Assembly: GCA_038531945.1 (NCBI GenBank)
Contig: JBCBBH010000003.1
Span: 1 to 64,000, forward strand
DNA from: CALBPI01 sp038531945
Lineage (GTDB): Bacteria > Pseudomonadota > Gammaproteobacteria > Steroidobacterales > Woeseiaceae
Direction: 5' to 3'
Length of the DNA stretch: 64,000 bases
The notes below the pieces were generated by a model, which did no database searches, had not been told where the DNA came from, and saw only the letters and a list, made by a program, of their open reading frames with translations. The position numbers and the translations under genes are program-made. Below are positions 7,616-16,640 of the stretch, piece by piece (within the stretch, counting starts at the first letter, position 1; every line of letters starts with the position of its first letter).

Positions 7616-9493
7616 ATGCCGGACGAGTCGACACAGATTGGCCAAGCACCAGGGACGGATTCTCTGCGAATTGCGTTGAGCGATGCTCAGCGCGAGCTGG
7701 ACCTTATTTACGGACTCGAGCGCAAGCTCGTGAGTGAGACCCACGGTCAAGCGCGGTTGTCTCGTTTGCTGCGCGAGCTGACACGCCATTTGGGGATGTC
7801 CTACAGCGTGCTGCTGATCCCATCGCGAAGAATCCGGATTCGTCTGGCCAACCGCCAATGGAAGGGCATCGACAAGGGTGCCTTCGATCAGAACTTGTTG
7901 CGCGAAGTCTTGCCCAAGTTTGCGAACGTGGATCAGCCGGTCGTCTTGCAGCGCAAAGAACTGCCGCATGGTGCGACCGGACCCGCGAGGCCGTGGCAGA
8001 TGCTGCTGGCGCCGGTACGCGACGAACATGAGCAACCGATCGGTTTGCTGGTGACGGCGTGCCAGGCTGAGGGTCGGTTGCTGGGTGTCGAGGCCGAACG
8101 CTTGCTTGCACATTTTGTGCATTTGATCTCCCGTATCGTGTCGGAGAGTTTTGATCGACTCACCGGTTTGATGCGTCATCGAGATTTTCTGGCTGTCCTT
8201 GAGCAGCTCACGGGAGAAGAGCAAGATGTAGACGCGGACCACTGTCTGGTCTATTTCGATATCGATCAGTTCGAAGCGGTTGCAGACAAGTTCGGCTCGC
8301 GCGCCGGGGAAGAGGTGCTCGAACGGTTTGCGCGTCTCGCATCTGGTCCACTGCCTGGTGGTGGTTCGTTGTCTCGGATCGAGGGTGATCGGTTTGCCGC
8401 ATTGCTGCGCCATCGTGATCTGGACGCCGGGCTGACCTATGCCGAGGCCGTCCGATCCGAGTGCCAGAAGCTAGTGTATGTGCGCGGCGAAACGTCGGTC
8501 GCGGTAACCGTCAGCGCGGGCGTGGTCGAAATCAACGATCGCGAGACGTTGAGCGAGCATCCGCTGACCGTCGCTCGGATGGCGTGCAGCAAGGCATCGG
8601 ATCACGGCGGTGACCGCGTAGAGTGCTACGACCCGCATGACAAAAGCATCGTGCGACGCGTTGATAACCTTCAGGTGTTCGCCCAACTTCAGGATGCGAT
8701 CAATCAGGACTCGTTTGTGCTGGACGCGCAGCCGATCAAATCGCTGACTGATGACAACGCGGCGCCACACATGGAAGTGCTCCTCCGGATGACCGGTCCG
8801 AGTGGAGATGTGTTGCTACCGGAGCAGTTCTTTTCGGCCGCAGAGCAGTATCAACTCATGCCGCGGCTGGATCGCTACGTGGTCAGCCGCTTTTTCAAGA
8901 CGCTCAACGACTTCGATGATCTCCTCGGATTGTCCGATGCGACGTTCGCACTCAACCTCTCGGGGCAGTCGCTCGGGGAGCCGACGTTTCACGATTTTGT
9001 TCGTGAGCAGGTCCTCGAGAGTCAACTCTCACCTTCGCAGCTGTGTTTTGAGATCACAGAAACAGCCGCAATCGCCAACCGCGAGTCAGCGATCGCCTTT
9101 ATGAAGATGATGCGCGGATTGGGTTGTAAGTTCGCGCTCGATGATTTTGGCGCCGGACTCAGTTCGTTTGCCTACCTGCGTGACATGCCGGTCGACGTGT
9201 TGAAAATCGATGGCAGTTTCGTCCGCGATCTGGATGTGAACAAGGTGTCTGAGTCGATGGTTGCGGCTGTCGCGCAAGTGGCTCGGGTAATGGAGCTCAA
9301 GACGGTAGCAGAATTCGTCGAATCACCCGGCGTTCTCGCCGGACTGAAGCGTCTCGGTGTCGACTACGGACAGGGTTTTCTTTTGGGCAAACCACTGCCG
9401 TTGATCGAGCAAATCCGCGCGCTGGTCGATACTGGGTCATTTGCAGTGGCCAGCGGCGCGAGTCTGCGTCCGGTGGCTGCAGCCCAACAATAG
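7616..9493 (+). CDS. GGDEF-EAL cyclic-di-GMP protein, probably a phosphodiesterase
   Basis: A 625-residue cytosolic protein with an N-terminal GAF-like sensory part (about 40-175), a GGDEF domain (185-345) and an EAL domain (360-610). The GGDEF loop reads IEGDRF, so cyclase activity is unlikely. The EAL signature reads EVLLR, but the other catalytic positions are kept: ALNLSG, FEITET, LDDFGAG, LKIDGSF, AEFVE and GQGF. Phosphodiesterase activity is therefore plausible, perhaps with GTP binding at the GGDEF domain as an input. I chose ATG 7616 because AGGG lies 5 bases upstream; GTG 7601 is in frame. Pili are c-di-GMP-controlled in relatives, but no link to the pil genes is visible. Confidence 0.9.
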   Translation: MPDESTQIGQAPGTDSLRIALSDAQRELDLIYGLERKLVSETHGQARLSRLLRELTRHLGMSYSVLLIPSRRIRIRLANRQWKGIDKGAFDQNLLREVLPKFANVDQPVVLQRKELPHGATGPARPWQMLLAPVRDEHEQPIGLLVTACQAEGRLLGVEAERLLAHFVHLISRIVSESFDRLTGLMRHRDFLAVLEQLTGEEQDVDADHCLVYFDIDQFEAVADKFGSRAGEEVLERFARLASGPLPGGGSLSRIEGDRFAALLRHRDLDAGLTYAEAVRSECQKLVYVRGETSVAVTVSAGVVEINDRETLSEHPLTVARMACSKASDHGGDRVECYDPHDKSIVRRVDNLQVFAQLQDAINQDSFVLDAQPIKSLTDDNAAPHMEVLLRMTGPSGDVLLPEQFFSAAEQYQLMPRLDRYVVSRFFKTLNDFDDLLGLSDATFALNLSGQSLGEPTFHDFVREQVLESQLSPSQLCFEITETAAIANRESAIAFMKMMRGLGCKFALDDFGAGLSSFAYLRDMPVDVLKIDGSFVRDLDVNKVSESMVAAVAQVARVMELKTVAEFVESPGVLAGLKRLGVDYGQGFLLGKPLPLIEQIRALVDTGSFAVASGASLRPVAAAQQ

Positions 9494-9546
9494 GCCCGCC
9501 GGGACAGCGCTGGCGACGTCCGTCGTCACGATGCACAATCTGACTC

Positions 9547-10005
9547 GTGAAACGTTTGCTGGTTGTTCACCATACGCCGTCCGCCAATACGCGCGAGCTG
9601 CTCGATAAAGCGCTGACCGCGATAGGCGACATCGACTCCGAGTTGGTAGTGGCTGTGCACGATAGCCTCGAGGCTGACGCGCACGCCGTGCAGGCGTGCG
9701 ACGGCATTCTGCTCGCGACTACCGAGAATTTTGGCGCCATGGCCGGGCGCACCAAGGATTTCTTCGAGCGCATCTACTATCCGCTGGGTCAGTCGAAGGC
9801 CGGTCTCCCCATCGCTTGCTACATCCGTGCGGGTGAGGATGGCAGCGGTACCCGGCAGGGTATCCAACGCATCGTCACAGGGCTGCGCTGGCGCTGGATT
9901 CAGCCGCCACTGGTGTTGAAAGGTTCCTGGAGCGAGCAGATGGCACCCGAGGTTGAAGCTTTGGCTGGCACGCTCGCTGCGGGGCTGAGCGCAGACATTT
10001 TCTAG
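9547..10005 (+). CDS. Flavodoxin-like / NAD(P)H-dependent FMN reductase family protein
   Basis: A 152-residue protein with a flavodoxin fold. The N-terminal beta strand and phosphate loop read LLVVHHTPSANTREL, and the TTENFGAMAGRTKDFFERIY segment matches the FMN-isoalloxazine loop of this family. It starts with GTG. The substrate is unknown; relatives reduce quinones or act as electron carriers. It stands alone, with a 53-base gap after the EAL gene. Confidence 0.8.
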   Translation: MKRLLVVHHTPSANTRELLDKALTAIGDIDSELVVAVHDSLEADAHAVQACDGILLATTENFGAMAGRTKDFFERIYYPLGQSKAGLPIACYIRAGEDGSGTRQGIQRIVTGLRWRWIQPPLVLKGSWSEQMAPEVEALAGTLAAGLSADIF

Positions 10006-10016
10006 ACACGAAAATA

Positions 10017-10035
10017 TATCTCCTGAGGTGAGATA
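10017..10035. promoter_or_regulatory. Short dyad upstream of a small membrane-protein gene
   Basis: TATCTC-N7-GAGATA, a 6-bp inverted repeat, lies about 70 bases before the small ORF at 10108. It is too AT-rich for a terminator and is more likely an operator, if it is functional at all. Confidence 0.25.
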
Positions 10036-10107
10036 CCCCGGCTCCAGGCAGCACCACTATCCATGAGCGGCACGGAATGTCGCGTCACGGCATTTTGGAG
10101 CAACGAC

Positions 10108-10239
10108 ATGAAGACACAGGAACTCAACGCCTTTGCAGCTGAGCGGGATAGGACGCTTGCATCAGCAGCAGTCGTATTGACGACGATCTACGGTTTGTTT
10201 CTCGTGGGAGTTATTGCCCTGAACGCCGGTTGGATGTAG
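10108..10239 (+). CDS. Small single-pass membrane protein, 43 residues
   Basis: The ORF MKTQELNAFAAERDRTLASA... has a charged N-terminal half and a hydrophobic helix (about residues 19-41) ending NAGWM. GGAG is placed 7 bases before ATG 10108, and an intrinsic terminator follows 50 bases after the stop, so it forms a self-contained transcription unit. An in-frame ATG at 10063 lacks such a ribosome site. I do not recognise the family. Small regulatory membrane proteins often look like this, but no partner is evident. Confidence 0.6.
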   Translation: MKTQELNAFAAERDRTLASAAVVLTTIYGLFLVGVIALNAGWM

Positions 10240-10289
10240 TCGCACACCTGCATCTGACGTTTGACGACAGCTTGCTTGGAGCTTTGCCG

Positions 10290-10353
10290 TCGGAGTCCGG
10301 GAGAACCCCTTCATCGCACACGCCTCTCCCGACCTCCGATGGCAGCTTTTTTT
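10290..10353 (+). terminator. Intrinsic terminator before glnE
   Basis: TCGGAG..CGGGAGA (10290-10304) pairs with TCTCCCG..CTCCGA (10325-10339) with two mismatches, and a run of seven T follows at 10347-10353. It would end transcription of the small membrane-protein gene and isolate glnE. Confidence 0.6.
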
Positions 10354-10373
10354 AGTGTGGGTACACTGGCCCG

Positions 10374-13241
10374 ATGTGGGTCGAAATCGAAACTGCACTG
10401 CGCGTCCATCCCTGGTTTGAACACAATCCTGAAACTCAGGAGACATTGGGGCACTGGTTCTCCCGATTAGCTGAGGTCAGCACATCCGCAGCGGAGGCAC
10501 TGCATCGCGTTGCCCTGGAGCAGAACGGCGATTGGTGGCGAGCAGCCGCTGCGAGTGCGTTTGTTCGTGATGCCGCGTGTCAGGAGCCTGAGGTCATCGA
10601 GTCCATTCTGGCATGGACCAACACCCAGCCGCTATTTGACCCCGAACACCTTGCCCATCAGGTGTCCACGCATGGGTCCGAACGCGGCCTGAGACGGTTT
10701 CGGCGCCAATTCGCGCTGGCTGTTGCATGGCTGGATCTTGCGGGCCGTGCAAGCCTTGCCATGGTGCTGCGTGCCCTGAGTGACTTTGCTGACGCCGCAA
10801 TAGAGATCGCCGTGGCGACCGCGCAGGACCGACTTGAGAGCCGCTATGGTGTGCTCCGGGACAGCTCGGGCGAGCCGGTTCCGCTGCGCGTTCTGTGCAT
10901 GGGCAAGCTCGGTGGCCGCGAGCTGAATTTTTCATCGGATATCGATCTCATTTTTGTGTATCCATCGGATGGCGAGAGCGATGGACGACGTTGTTTGCAG
11001 GCGGAAGAATACTGCCTGCGACAAGCGCGCCTGGTGATCGACATCCTCGATCGCTCGACCGAATGCGGCCGGGTATTTCGAGTGGACACACGACTTCGAC
11101 CGTTTGGCAGTGCCGGGCCACTCGCGATGAGTATCGATGCCCTGGAGGTCTACCTGCAGCGCCACGGCAGGGCCTGGGAAAGGTATGCGTTCGTCAAGGC
11201 GAGATTGCCGGGCGAACGCAGGTCGAGTCCTACTCAGGACTGGGTCGAGGATTGTCTGATGCGCTTTGTCTACCGCGCTTATCTCGATTTCTCCGTATTG
11301 GGCGCGCTGCGCGAGATGCAGCAGAAAATCGAAGACGAAGCGGCAACGCGGGATGCGGCGACCGACGTCAAGCGTGGCCCTGGCGGTATTCGGGAGATCG
11401 AATTTATCGTGCAGTCCTGGCAGCTGATTCGCGGCGGCAGGGCGGTGCAGTTGCGCACCCCGTCCTTGTATGACGCGCTGGCAGGGATCGTCGAGCTGGG
11501 TGGCATTGCGGCGAGCGACGCGCAGCGACTGCGCGCAGCCTACGACTATCTGCGTGTATTGGAGAATCGACTGCAAGCGCTGACCGATCGCCAGACGCAT
11601 CGCTTGCCGACCGATTTGGACGAGCAGCGCGATCTTTGCTTGGCAATGAATGTGACGGATTGGCCGACGTTGATGACCACGTTGGACAGTCACCGAGCAT
11701 TCGTCAGTGCCGCATTTCGGGGTCTGGTGTTCGCCGGCAATCCCGAGGGCGGTGCAGAGCCGCAGGAGATGGACTGGCTCAGCGCCGATACGGCAGTCAC
11801 GGCAGCTCGACTGGCCGATTATGATCTGCCGCAGCCACGTGAACTTGCCGAGACTATTCGACGGTTCGCCGAGCGGATCGATCGCCAGCCGTTGACGGTT
11901 GAAGTGAGACAGCGTGTGCAACGTGCGGTCGATGGCGTCGTCGCGAGGATTGGCGGATTCCCACCGCCTGACGCCGTACTCGAACGGGCGCTCGCGCTCA
12001 TTGAGGCGGTATGCCGCCGCAGCGCGTACCTCGCGCTGCTGAACGAGCAGCCGCAAGCGTTCGACCGATTGCTACGACTGCTGAGCTCGAGTCAGTTCGT
12101 GGCGGATCAGATTCTCGAGCAACCCATGTTGCTTGATGAGCTACTCGATGCCCGCTTGTTTTCCGAGCCTCGTAATGCGGCTCAGATGCGCACCGAGCTT
12201 GAGCGCGTCCAAACTGAAGTTGGCGTATCCGATGCCGAAACTATCACGGCAGCGATGGTGCGATTTGTACGCACTGCTCATTTTCGTATTGCGGTCGCGG
12301 ATGTCAGTGGGCTGCTGCCGATTATGCGGGTCAGTGATCGACTGAGTGACACCGCTACGCTCGTTCTCGAGCAAACGCTGGCGCTCGCGTGGGACGAGTT
12401 GGTCGCGCGTCACGGCACGCCGGGTGGATTGCGGCCCGGTTGCACCGGATTTGCGGTCGTCGGGTATGGCAAGCTCGGCGGCCTGGAGATGGGATATGGG
12501 TCCGATCTCGATGTCGTTTTTCTGCACGACCTACCCGATGGTGAAACGACCGGTGAAGCGGCGTTAGACCACTCGGTTTTCGTAATGCGCCTGGCGCGTC
12601 GCATCGTTCACTTGCTGTCGGTGCAAACGGGCCATGGCAGTCTGTACGAGGTGGATATGCGATTGCGACCGAGCGGTCGTTCTGGGTTGCTGGTGTCATC
12701 GGTTAGCGCGTTTGCGCGCTATCAGCAGAAGGATGCCTGGACCTGGGAGCATCAGGCTCTGGTGCGTGCGAGAGCTGTTGCTGGTGATCCGGCGGTCATG
12801 CGCCAATTCGATCAGATCCGTCGCTCGACGCTCGCCGAATGCGTCAATCGCGATTCGTTGAGAGTCGCGGTGGCCGACATGCGGCGCCGAATGCGGCAGG
12901 AATTGTCTCGGTCTGGCCCGAATGAGTTTGATTTGAAGCAAGACCCGGGCGGTATCGCCGATATCGAATTTCTTGTGCAATACCTTGTTCTCGCGCACGC
13001 AGATCGGTTTGCAGACCTGCTGGACTGGACCGACAACATACGCCAGCTCGACAGTCTGGCTGCCAATGGGGTTGTCAGCGAAAGCACGGCGCACAGTCTG
13101 CAAGACGCATATACCGCCCTGCGCGCAGCGACACACGCCCTCGCGCTGAATCGGGCCCGCCCGATCGTCGGCAATCAACGTTTTCAGGAGGAGCGGCGCT
13201 TTGCGTCTCACCAATGGCAGCAATGGTTGGGTGCACACTGA
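10374..13241 (+). CDS. glnE: Bifunctional glutamine synthetase adenylyltransferase/adenylyl-removing enzyme
   Basis: A 955-residue cytosolic enzyme that adenylylates and de-adenylylates GlnA under PII control, setting nitrogen assimilation. Both nucleotidyltransferase domains are visible: the N-terminal de-adenylylase motif MGKLGGRELNFSSDIDLIF (about residue 177) and the C-terminal adenylylase motif YGKLGGLEMGYGSDLDVVF (about residue 696). Each has the Gly-Ser-Asp-x-Asp metal signature and is followed by a helical domain with a PGGI.(E/D)IEF motif. Length and domain order are normal. There is no good Shine-Dalgarno sequence before ATG 10374, and a TACACT six bases upstream suggests a very short leader. 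Confidence 0.96.
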   Translation: MWVEIETALRVHPWFEHNPETQETLGHWFSRLAEVSTSAAEALHRVALEQNGDWWRAAAASAFVRDAACQEPEVIESILAWTNTQPLFDPEHLAHQVSTHGSERGLRRFRRQFALAVAWLDLAGRASLAMVLRALSDFADAAIEIAVATAQDRLESRYGVLRDSSGEPVPLRVLCMGKLGGRELNFSSDIDLIFVYPSDGESDGRRCLQAEEYCLRQARLVIDILDRSTECGRVFRVDTRLRPFGSAGPLAMSIDALEVYLQRHGRAWERYAFVKARLPGERRSSPTQDWVEDCLMRFVYRAYLDFSVLGALREMQQKIEDEAATRDAATDVKRGPGGIREIEFIVQSWQLIRGGRAVQLRTPSLYDALAGIVELGGIAASDAQRLRAAYDYLRVLENRLQALTDRQTHRLPTDLDEQRDLCLAMNVTDWPTLMTTLDSHRAFVSAAFRGLVFAGNPEGGAEPQEMDWLSADTAVTAARLADYDLPQPRELAETIRRFAERIDRQPLTVEVRQRVQRAVDGVVARIGGFPPPDAVLERALALIEAVCRRSAYLALLNEQPQAFDRLLRLLSSSQFVADQILEQPMLLDELLDARLFSEPRNAAQMRTELERVQTEVGVSDAETITAAMVRFVRTAHFRIAVADVSGLLPIMRVSDRLSDTATLVLEQTLALAWDELVARHGTPGGLRPGCTGFAVVGYGKLGGLEMGYGSDLDVVFLHDLPDGETTGEAALDHSVFVMRLARRIVHLLSVQTGHGSLYEVDMRLRPSGRSGLLVSSVSAFARYQQKDAWTWEHQALVRARAVAGDPAVMRQFDQIRRSTLAECVNRDSLRVAVADMRRRMRQELSRSGPNEFDLKQDPGGIADIEFLVQYLVLAHADRFADLLDWTDNIRQLDSLAANGVVSESTAHSLQDAYTALRAATHALALNRARPIVGNQRFQEERRFASHQWQQWLGAH

Positions 13242-13255
13242 TCGCACGTTTCGAT

Positions 13256-13284
13256 CTGTCAGCGCATCGCGAGGCGCGTATAAT
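13256..13284 (+). promoter_or_regulatory. Sigma-70 promoter of the hldD-waaF unit
   Basis: CTGTCA (13256-13261) and a perfect TATAAT (13279-13284) are separated by 17 bases, just downstream of glnE. Transcription would start near 13291 and cover the zinc-finger protein, hldD and waaF. Confidence 0.65.
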
Positions 13285-13319
13285 CGCGCTATTACGCTAC
13301 CGACGACGAGCTATCCATC

Positions 13320-13514
13320 ATGAGCGACACTTCCCTGGCGCATCCGAATACGCAAATTCGGTATGAAGTGACCTCGGCCGACCTGCCGATCTGCTGCCCA
13401 ATGCCGAATACCAGCCTGTGGAACTCCCACCCGAGGGTCTACGTTCCGGTTGAAGTCACCGGTGAGGCGAAGTGCCCTTATTGCGGTGCACTCTATGTGC
13501 TCACCGATTCCTAG
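13320..13514 (+). CDS. CHCC zinc-finger domain protein
   Basis: A 64-residue protein whose second half carries the CHCC zinc-binding pattern: Cys in ICCPMPN, His in SHPRVYVPV and the CPYCG pair. This is the bacterial form of the domain found in mitochondrial NDUFS6. It is common in Gammaproteobacteria, often next to envelope genes, and its biochemical role is not settled. It is the first gene after a strong promoter and ends 12 bases before hldD. Confidence 0.85.
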   Translation: MSDTSLAHPNTQIRYEVTSADLPICCPMPNTSLWNSHPRVYVPVEVTGEAKCPYCGALYVLTDS

Positions 13515-13526
13515 CGGCGAAGACTC

Positions 13527-14468
13527 ATGATTATCGTGACCGGCGGCGCAGGGTTCATCGGATCGAACCTGGTACGCGTCATCAACAGCAAAACCGCAGA
13601 ACCCGTTCTGGTGGTCGACGAGATGACGGATGGGCGCAAGTTCGAGAACCTTGTCGATCTCGATGTCGCCGATTACCTCGACCGCGATGAGTTTCGCGCC
13701 GCGGTTGAGCGCGGCGATGATTTCGGCGGCGTCAGCGCTGTGTTCCACCAGGGCGCGTGTTCGACCACGACCGAGTGGGACGGTCGCTACATGCTCGACA
13801 ACAACTTCAGTTACAGCAAAGCGCTGCTTTGGTATTGCGAAAATCGGCGGGTGCCCTTCATCTACGCTTCGTCGGCGGCCGTTTATGGCGCAGGCAAAGA
13901 CTTCCGGGAGCACCCCACCGCGGAGCGCCCGCTAAACGTCTACGGCTATTCGAAGCTGCTGTTCGATAACTATTATCGACGGCATGCAACCTCGATCTCT
14001 ACCCAGGTGGTCGGCCTCAGGTACTTCAACGTGTATGGTCCGCGAGAAGCGCACAAAGGCAGTATGGCGAGCGTCGCATGGCATTTCTCCAACCAGATTT
14101 TGGATAGCGGGACGGCGCGTCTGTTCGAGGGTTCCGACGGCTACGCAGACGGTCAGCAGGAACGTGATTTTGTATACGTCGATGATGTCGTTGATGTGAA
14201 TCTGTGGATGCTGGAGCATCCCTCGGTCAGCGGCGTGTACAACTGTGGAACCGGCCGCGCTCAGACATTTCAGGAAGTTGCCGAGGCGGTGGTGACACAC
14301 CACGGCACCGGATCGCTGGAGTACATTGCGTTTCCCGATCATCTCCAAGGCGCGTATCAGAGTCACACACAGGCTGATTTGACCGCGTTGAGAGCTGCGG
14401 GTTACAGCGGCGAGTTTCGCGCTGTGGAAGCCGGGGTTAGCGATTACCTGACAGCGCTCGGAAGGTGA
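13527..14468 (+). CDS. hldD: ADP-L-glycero-D-manno-heptose-6-epimerase
   Basis: A 313-residue short-chain dehydrogenase/reductase-type epimerase, the last step in making the ADP-heptose donor for LPS inner core. It shows the NAD(P) motif TGGAGFIGSN at the N-terminus, the family signature GACSTTTEWDGRYMLDNN, SSAAVYG (catalytic Ser region) and Y139-x3-K143 in VYGYSK. Length is standard. Its stop overlaps the GTG start of waaF, so donor synthesis and transfer are coupled. Confidence 0.95.
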   Translation: MIIVTGGAGFIGSNLVRVINSKTAEPVLVVDEMTDGRKFENLVDLDVADYLDRDEFRAAVERGDDFGGVSAVFHQGACSTTTEWDGRYMLDNNFSYSKALLWYCENRRVPFIYASSAAVYGAGKDFREHPTAERPLNVYGYSKLLFDNYYRRHATSISTQVVGLRYFNVYGPREAHKGSMASVAWHFSNQILDSGTARLFEGSDGYADGQQERDFVYVDDVVDVNLWMLEHPSVSGVYNCGTGRAQTFQEVAEAVVTHHGTGSLEYIAFPDHLQGAYQSHTQADLTALRAAGYSGEFRAVEAGVSDYLTALGR

Positions 14469-15475
14469 AACAGGACGCCGTACTCGTTGTAGGCCCGTCG
14501 TGGGTCGGCGATATGGTCATGGCGCAGTCGCTGTTCCAGATTCTGAAGGCCGATCAACCCGAACGCCCGATCGATGTGCTGGCGCCCGGATGGTCTTTGC
14601 CGATTGTTGAACGCATGCCCGAGGTCCGACGCGGAGTTGAGATGCCGTTAGGCCACGGAGCGCTGGGTTTGCGCGTTCGCCGACGTGTTGGCCATTCCTT
14701 GCGCGAGACAGGCTACGGTCAGGCCATTGTGTTACCGCGTTCAGCGAAAGCCGCGCTGGCCCCGTGGTTTGCGAAAATTCCGCGGCGGACCGGTTATCGC
14801 GGGGAAATGCGCTTCGGATTGATCAACGATATGCGCGCATTCGACCGGGACCTGCTCGACCAAACCGTTAAGCGGTTTGTGTTTCTGGGGTGCGAGGACC
14901 GTTCGGACCTTCCGTCGATCCCGGCGCCCCGGCTGCGCGTTGACGAAGCCAGCCAAAACGCAGCGCTGGAGCGATTGATACAAGATGCGTCAAAGCCGGC
15001 GATCGGGTTGTTGCCGGGCGCCGAATACGGTCCCGCGAAAGCGTGGCCAGCCGAGCACTTTGCTACCGCCGCGCGTGCATTGCATGAACGGGGATTCAGC
15101 GTCTGGCTCTTGGGTGGACCCGGCGATCGGGCGGTTGCCGACAGCATTCGCAAAGGGGCGGCTGTGCCGATCGAAAACCTTTGCGGCGAGACCACGCTCA
15201 GTGAAGCGATCGATTTGTTGGCCGCGTGCCGCGGTGTCATCACGAACGACTCCGGCTTGATGCATGTTGCAGCAGCCGTTCAGACGCACGTTGTAGCGGT
15301 CTATGGTTCGAGCAGCCCGCATTTCACCCCACCGCTCACCGATCACAAATCGATCCATTATCTGGATCTCGAGTGCAGTCCTTGTTTCCAGCGCGAGTGT
15401 CCTTTGGGGCATCTGCGCTGCTTGAATGAACTCACGCCCGCTGGTGTCGTTGCCAGCATCGACGCCCTCGGCTAG
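14465..15475 (+). CDS. waaF: LPS heptosyltransferase II (GT9)
   Basis: A 336-residue inner-membrane-associated GT9 enzyme that adds the second heptose to the LPS inner core. Features are the N-terminal PSWVGDMVMAQSLF acceptor-site motif, GLLPGAEYGPAKAWPAEHF, and the nucleotide-heptose motif TNDSGLMHVAAA followed by YGSSSPHFTPPL, all typical of WaaF. GTG 14465 overlaps the hldD stop (GTGA). Its TAG stop is shared on the opposite strand with the convergent GT9 gene through a CTAG palindrome. Confidence 0.93.
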   Translation: MKQDAVLVVGPSWVGDMVMAQSLFQILKADQPERPIDVLAPGWSLPIVERMPEVRRGVEMPLGHGALGLRVRRRVGHSLRETGYGQAIVLPRSAKAALAPWFAKIPRRTGYRGEMRFGLINDMRAFDRDLLDQTVKRFVFLGCEDRSDLPSIPAPRLRVDEASQNAALERLIQDASKPAIGLLPGAEYGPAKAWPAEHFATAARALHERGFSVWLLGGPGDRAVADSIRKGAAVPIENLCGETTLSEAIDLLAACRGVITNDSGLMHVAAAVQTHVVAVYGSSSPHFTPPLTDHKSIHYLDLECSPCFQRECPLGHLRCLNELTPAGVVASIDALG

Positions 15476-16512
15476 CCCAGAATGCGGTCGATTTGCTGCT
15501 CGACTGATTGGGTGTCGATGAGCAGCATGGCATCCGGGTGGCGCACGCGACGCCCCCATCGCACGTTGTCGACGGATCGATTCAAATACCGTTGTACTGC
15601 GTCAGGATAGCGATTGACCGTGTATTCCGGGTTACGGACTGGCCCTGTGCGACCCGGGTTCGAGGTGGCATACATACCGATAACCGGTGTGTCGACCGCA
15701 CTCGCAATATGCGCCGGCCCTGAATCCGGGCAAATGACACATGCGGCGCGATCGATCAGTGCTGCCAGAGATTTTAACGAGCTCTGACCCACGAGATTGT
15801 GAATTGCATCAGGCGCAACCGCTGCGATCGACGCAGCGTATCGATGTTCTTCTTCACTGTCGCTGCCGGTCACCGCGATGGTGGAATCATATCGCTCAAG
15901 TAGAGTGCGCACGACATCGACAAAACGCTCGACCGGCCAGTTGCGATAGTTGCGTGCGCGTTGGCTTGAGCACGGACTGATCACAATCAGTGGTTTTGCA
16001 TCAGGGTTGATCCGATCGGCAAGCGCGTAGTCTTCGGGACCGAGCGGCAGGCGCCACTGTAGGTCGTCCCGGGGAACGCCGAGGCGCGCCGCAAAACCGA
16101 ACAACCCATCGATAACGTGGGGTTGATGTGCCGGCGCTATGCGTTCGTTGGTAAACAACCATTGCGCATCGCGTGCCCGCGCACGATCGAATCCAATTTT
16201 TCGAGGTGCGCGGATGAAACGCGAGATGCGATTGGCGCGCCAGGACGCGTGCATGTTCAGCAGTACATCGAATTGGCGAGTTGCCAATGTCTTAAGAAAC
16301 GCCTGCTGTTCACGTTTTCCAGCGCTTTTTTCGTAGACGAGTAATTCGACGTCGTCCAGCCCCTGCATCAGACTCGCCTCTGTTTTACCAATCACCCAAG
16401 TGATGCGCGTCTTCGGTAACGCCAATTGCAACGCGCGAACGACCGCAAGAGTGTGGACGCAATCACCAATTGCGGACAGGCGCAGAATGCACAAGCGGTC
16501 AGGATCGGACAC
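15472..16512 (-). CDS. Glycosyltransferase family 9 (heptosyltransferase I-like)
   Basis: A 346-residue GT9 protein starting with GTG. The N-terminal LRLSAIGDCVHTL motif and the C-terminal CPDSGPAHIASAVDTPVIGMYATSN region are those of heptosyltransferases. The N-terminal motif and the NPGRTGP ending resemble WaaC-like or third-heptose enzymes more than WaaF. The likely role is transfer of the first or an additional heptose to Kdo-lipid A. It is divergent from kdkA, so the two probably share a regulatory region of about 130 bases. Confidence 0.85.
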   Translation of the reverse strand: MSDPDRLCILRLSAIGDCVHTLAVVRALQLALPKTRITWVIGKTEASLMQGLDDVELLVYEKSAGKREQQAFLKTLATRQFDVLLNMHASWRANRISRFIRAPRKIGFDRARARDAQWLFTNERIAPAHQPHVIDGLFGFAARLGVPRDDLQWRLPLGPEDYALADRINPDAKPLIVISPCSSQRARNYRNWPVERFVDVVRTLLERYDSTIAVTGSDSEEEHRYAASIAAVAPDAIHNLVGQSSLKSLAALIDRAACVICPDSGPAHIASAVDTPVIGMYATSNPGRTGPVRNPEYTVNRYPDAVQRYLNRSVDNVRWGRRVRHPDAMLLIDTQSVEQQIDRILG

Positions 16513-16640
16513 AGACAGTCATTTTGATTCGGTCAGCCATAGGCGGAGTGTAACGTTCGTGCGTATTGACGCACAGCGGCGGTACACTGAACGCAGCCGG
16601 TCCATGTGCGCGAACGGCACTGAGTTTTGAATGGGCCGGG

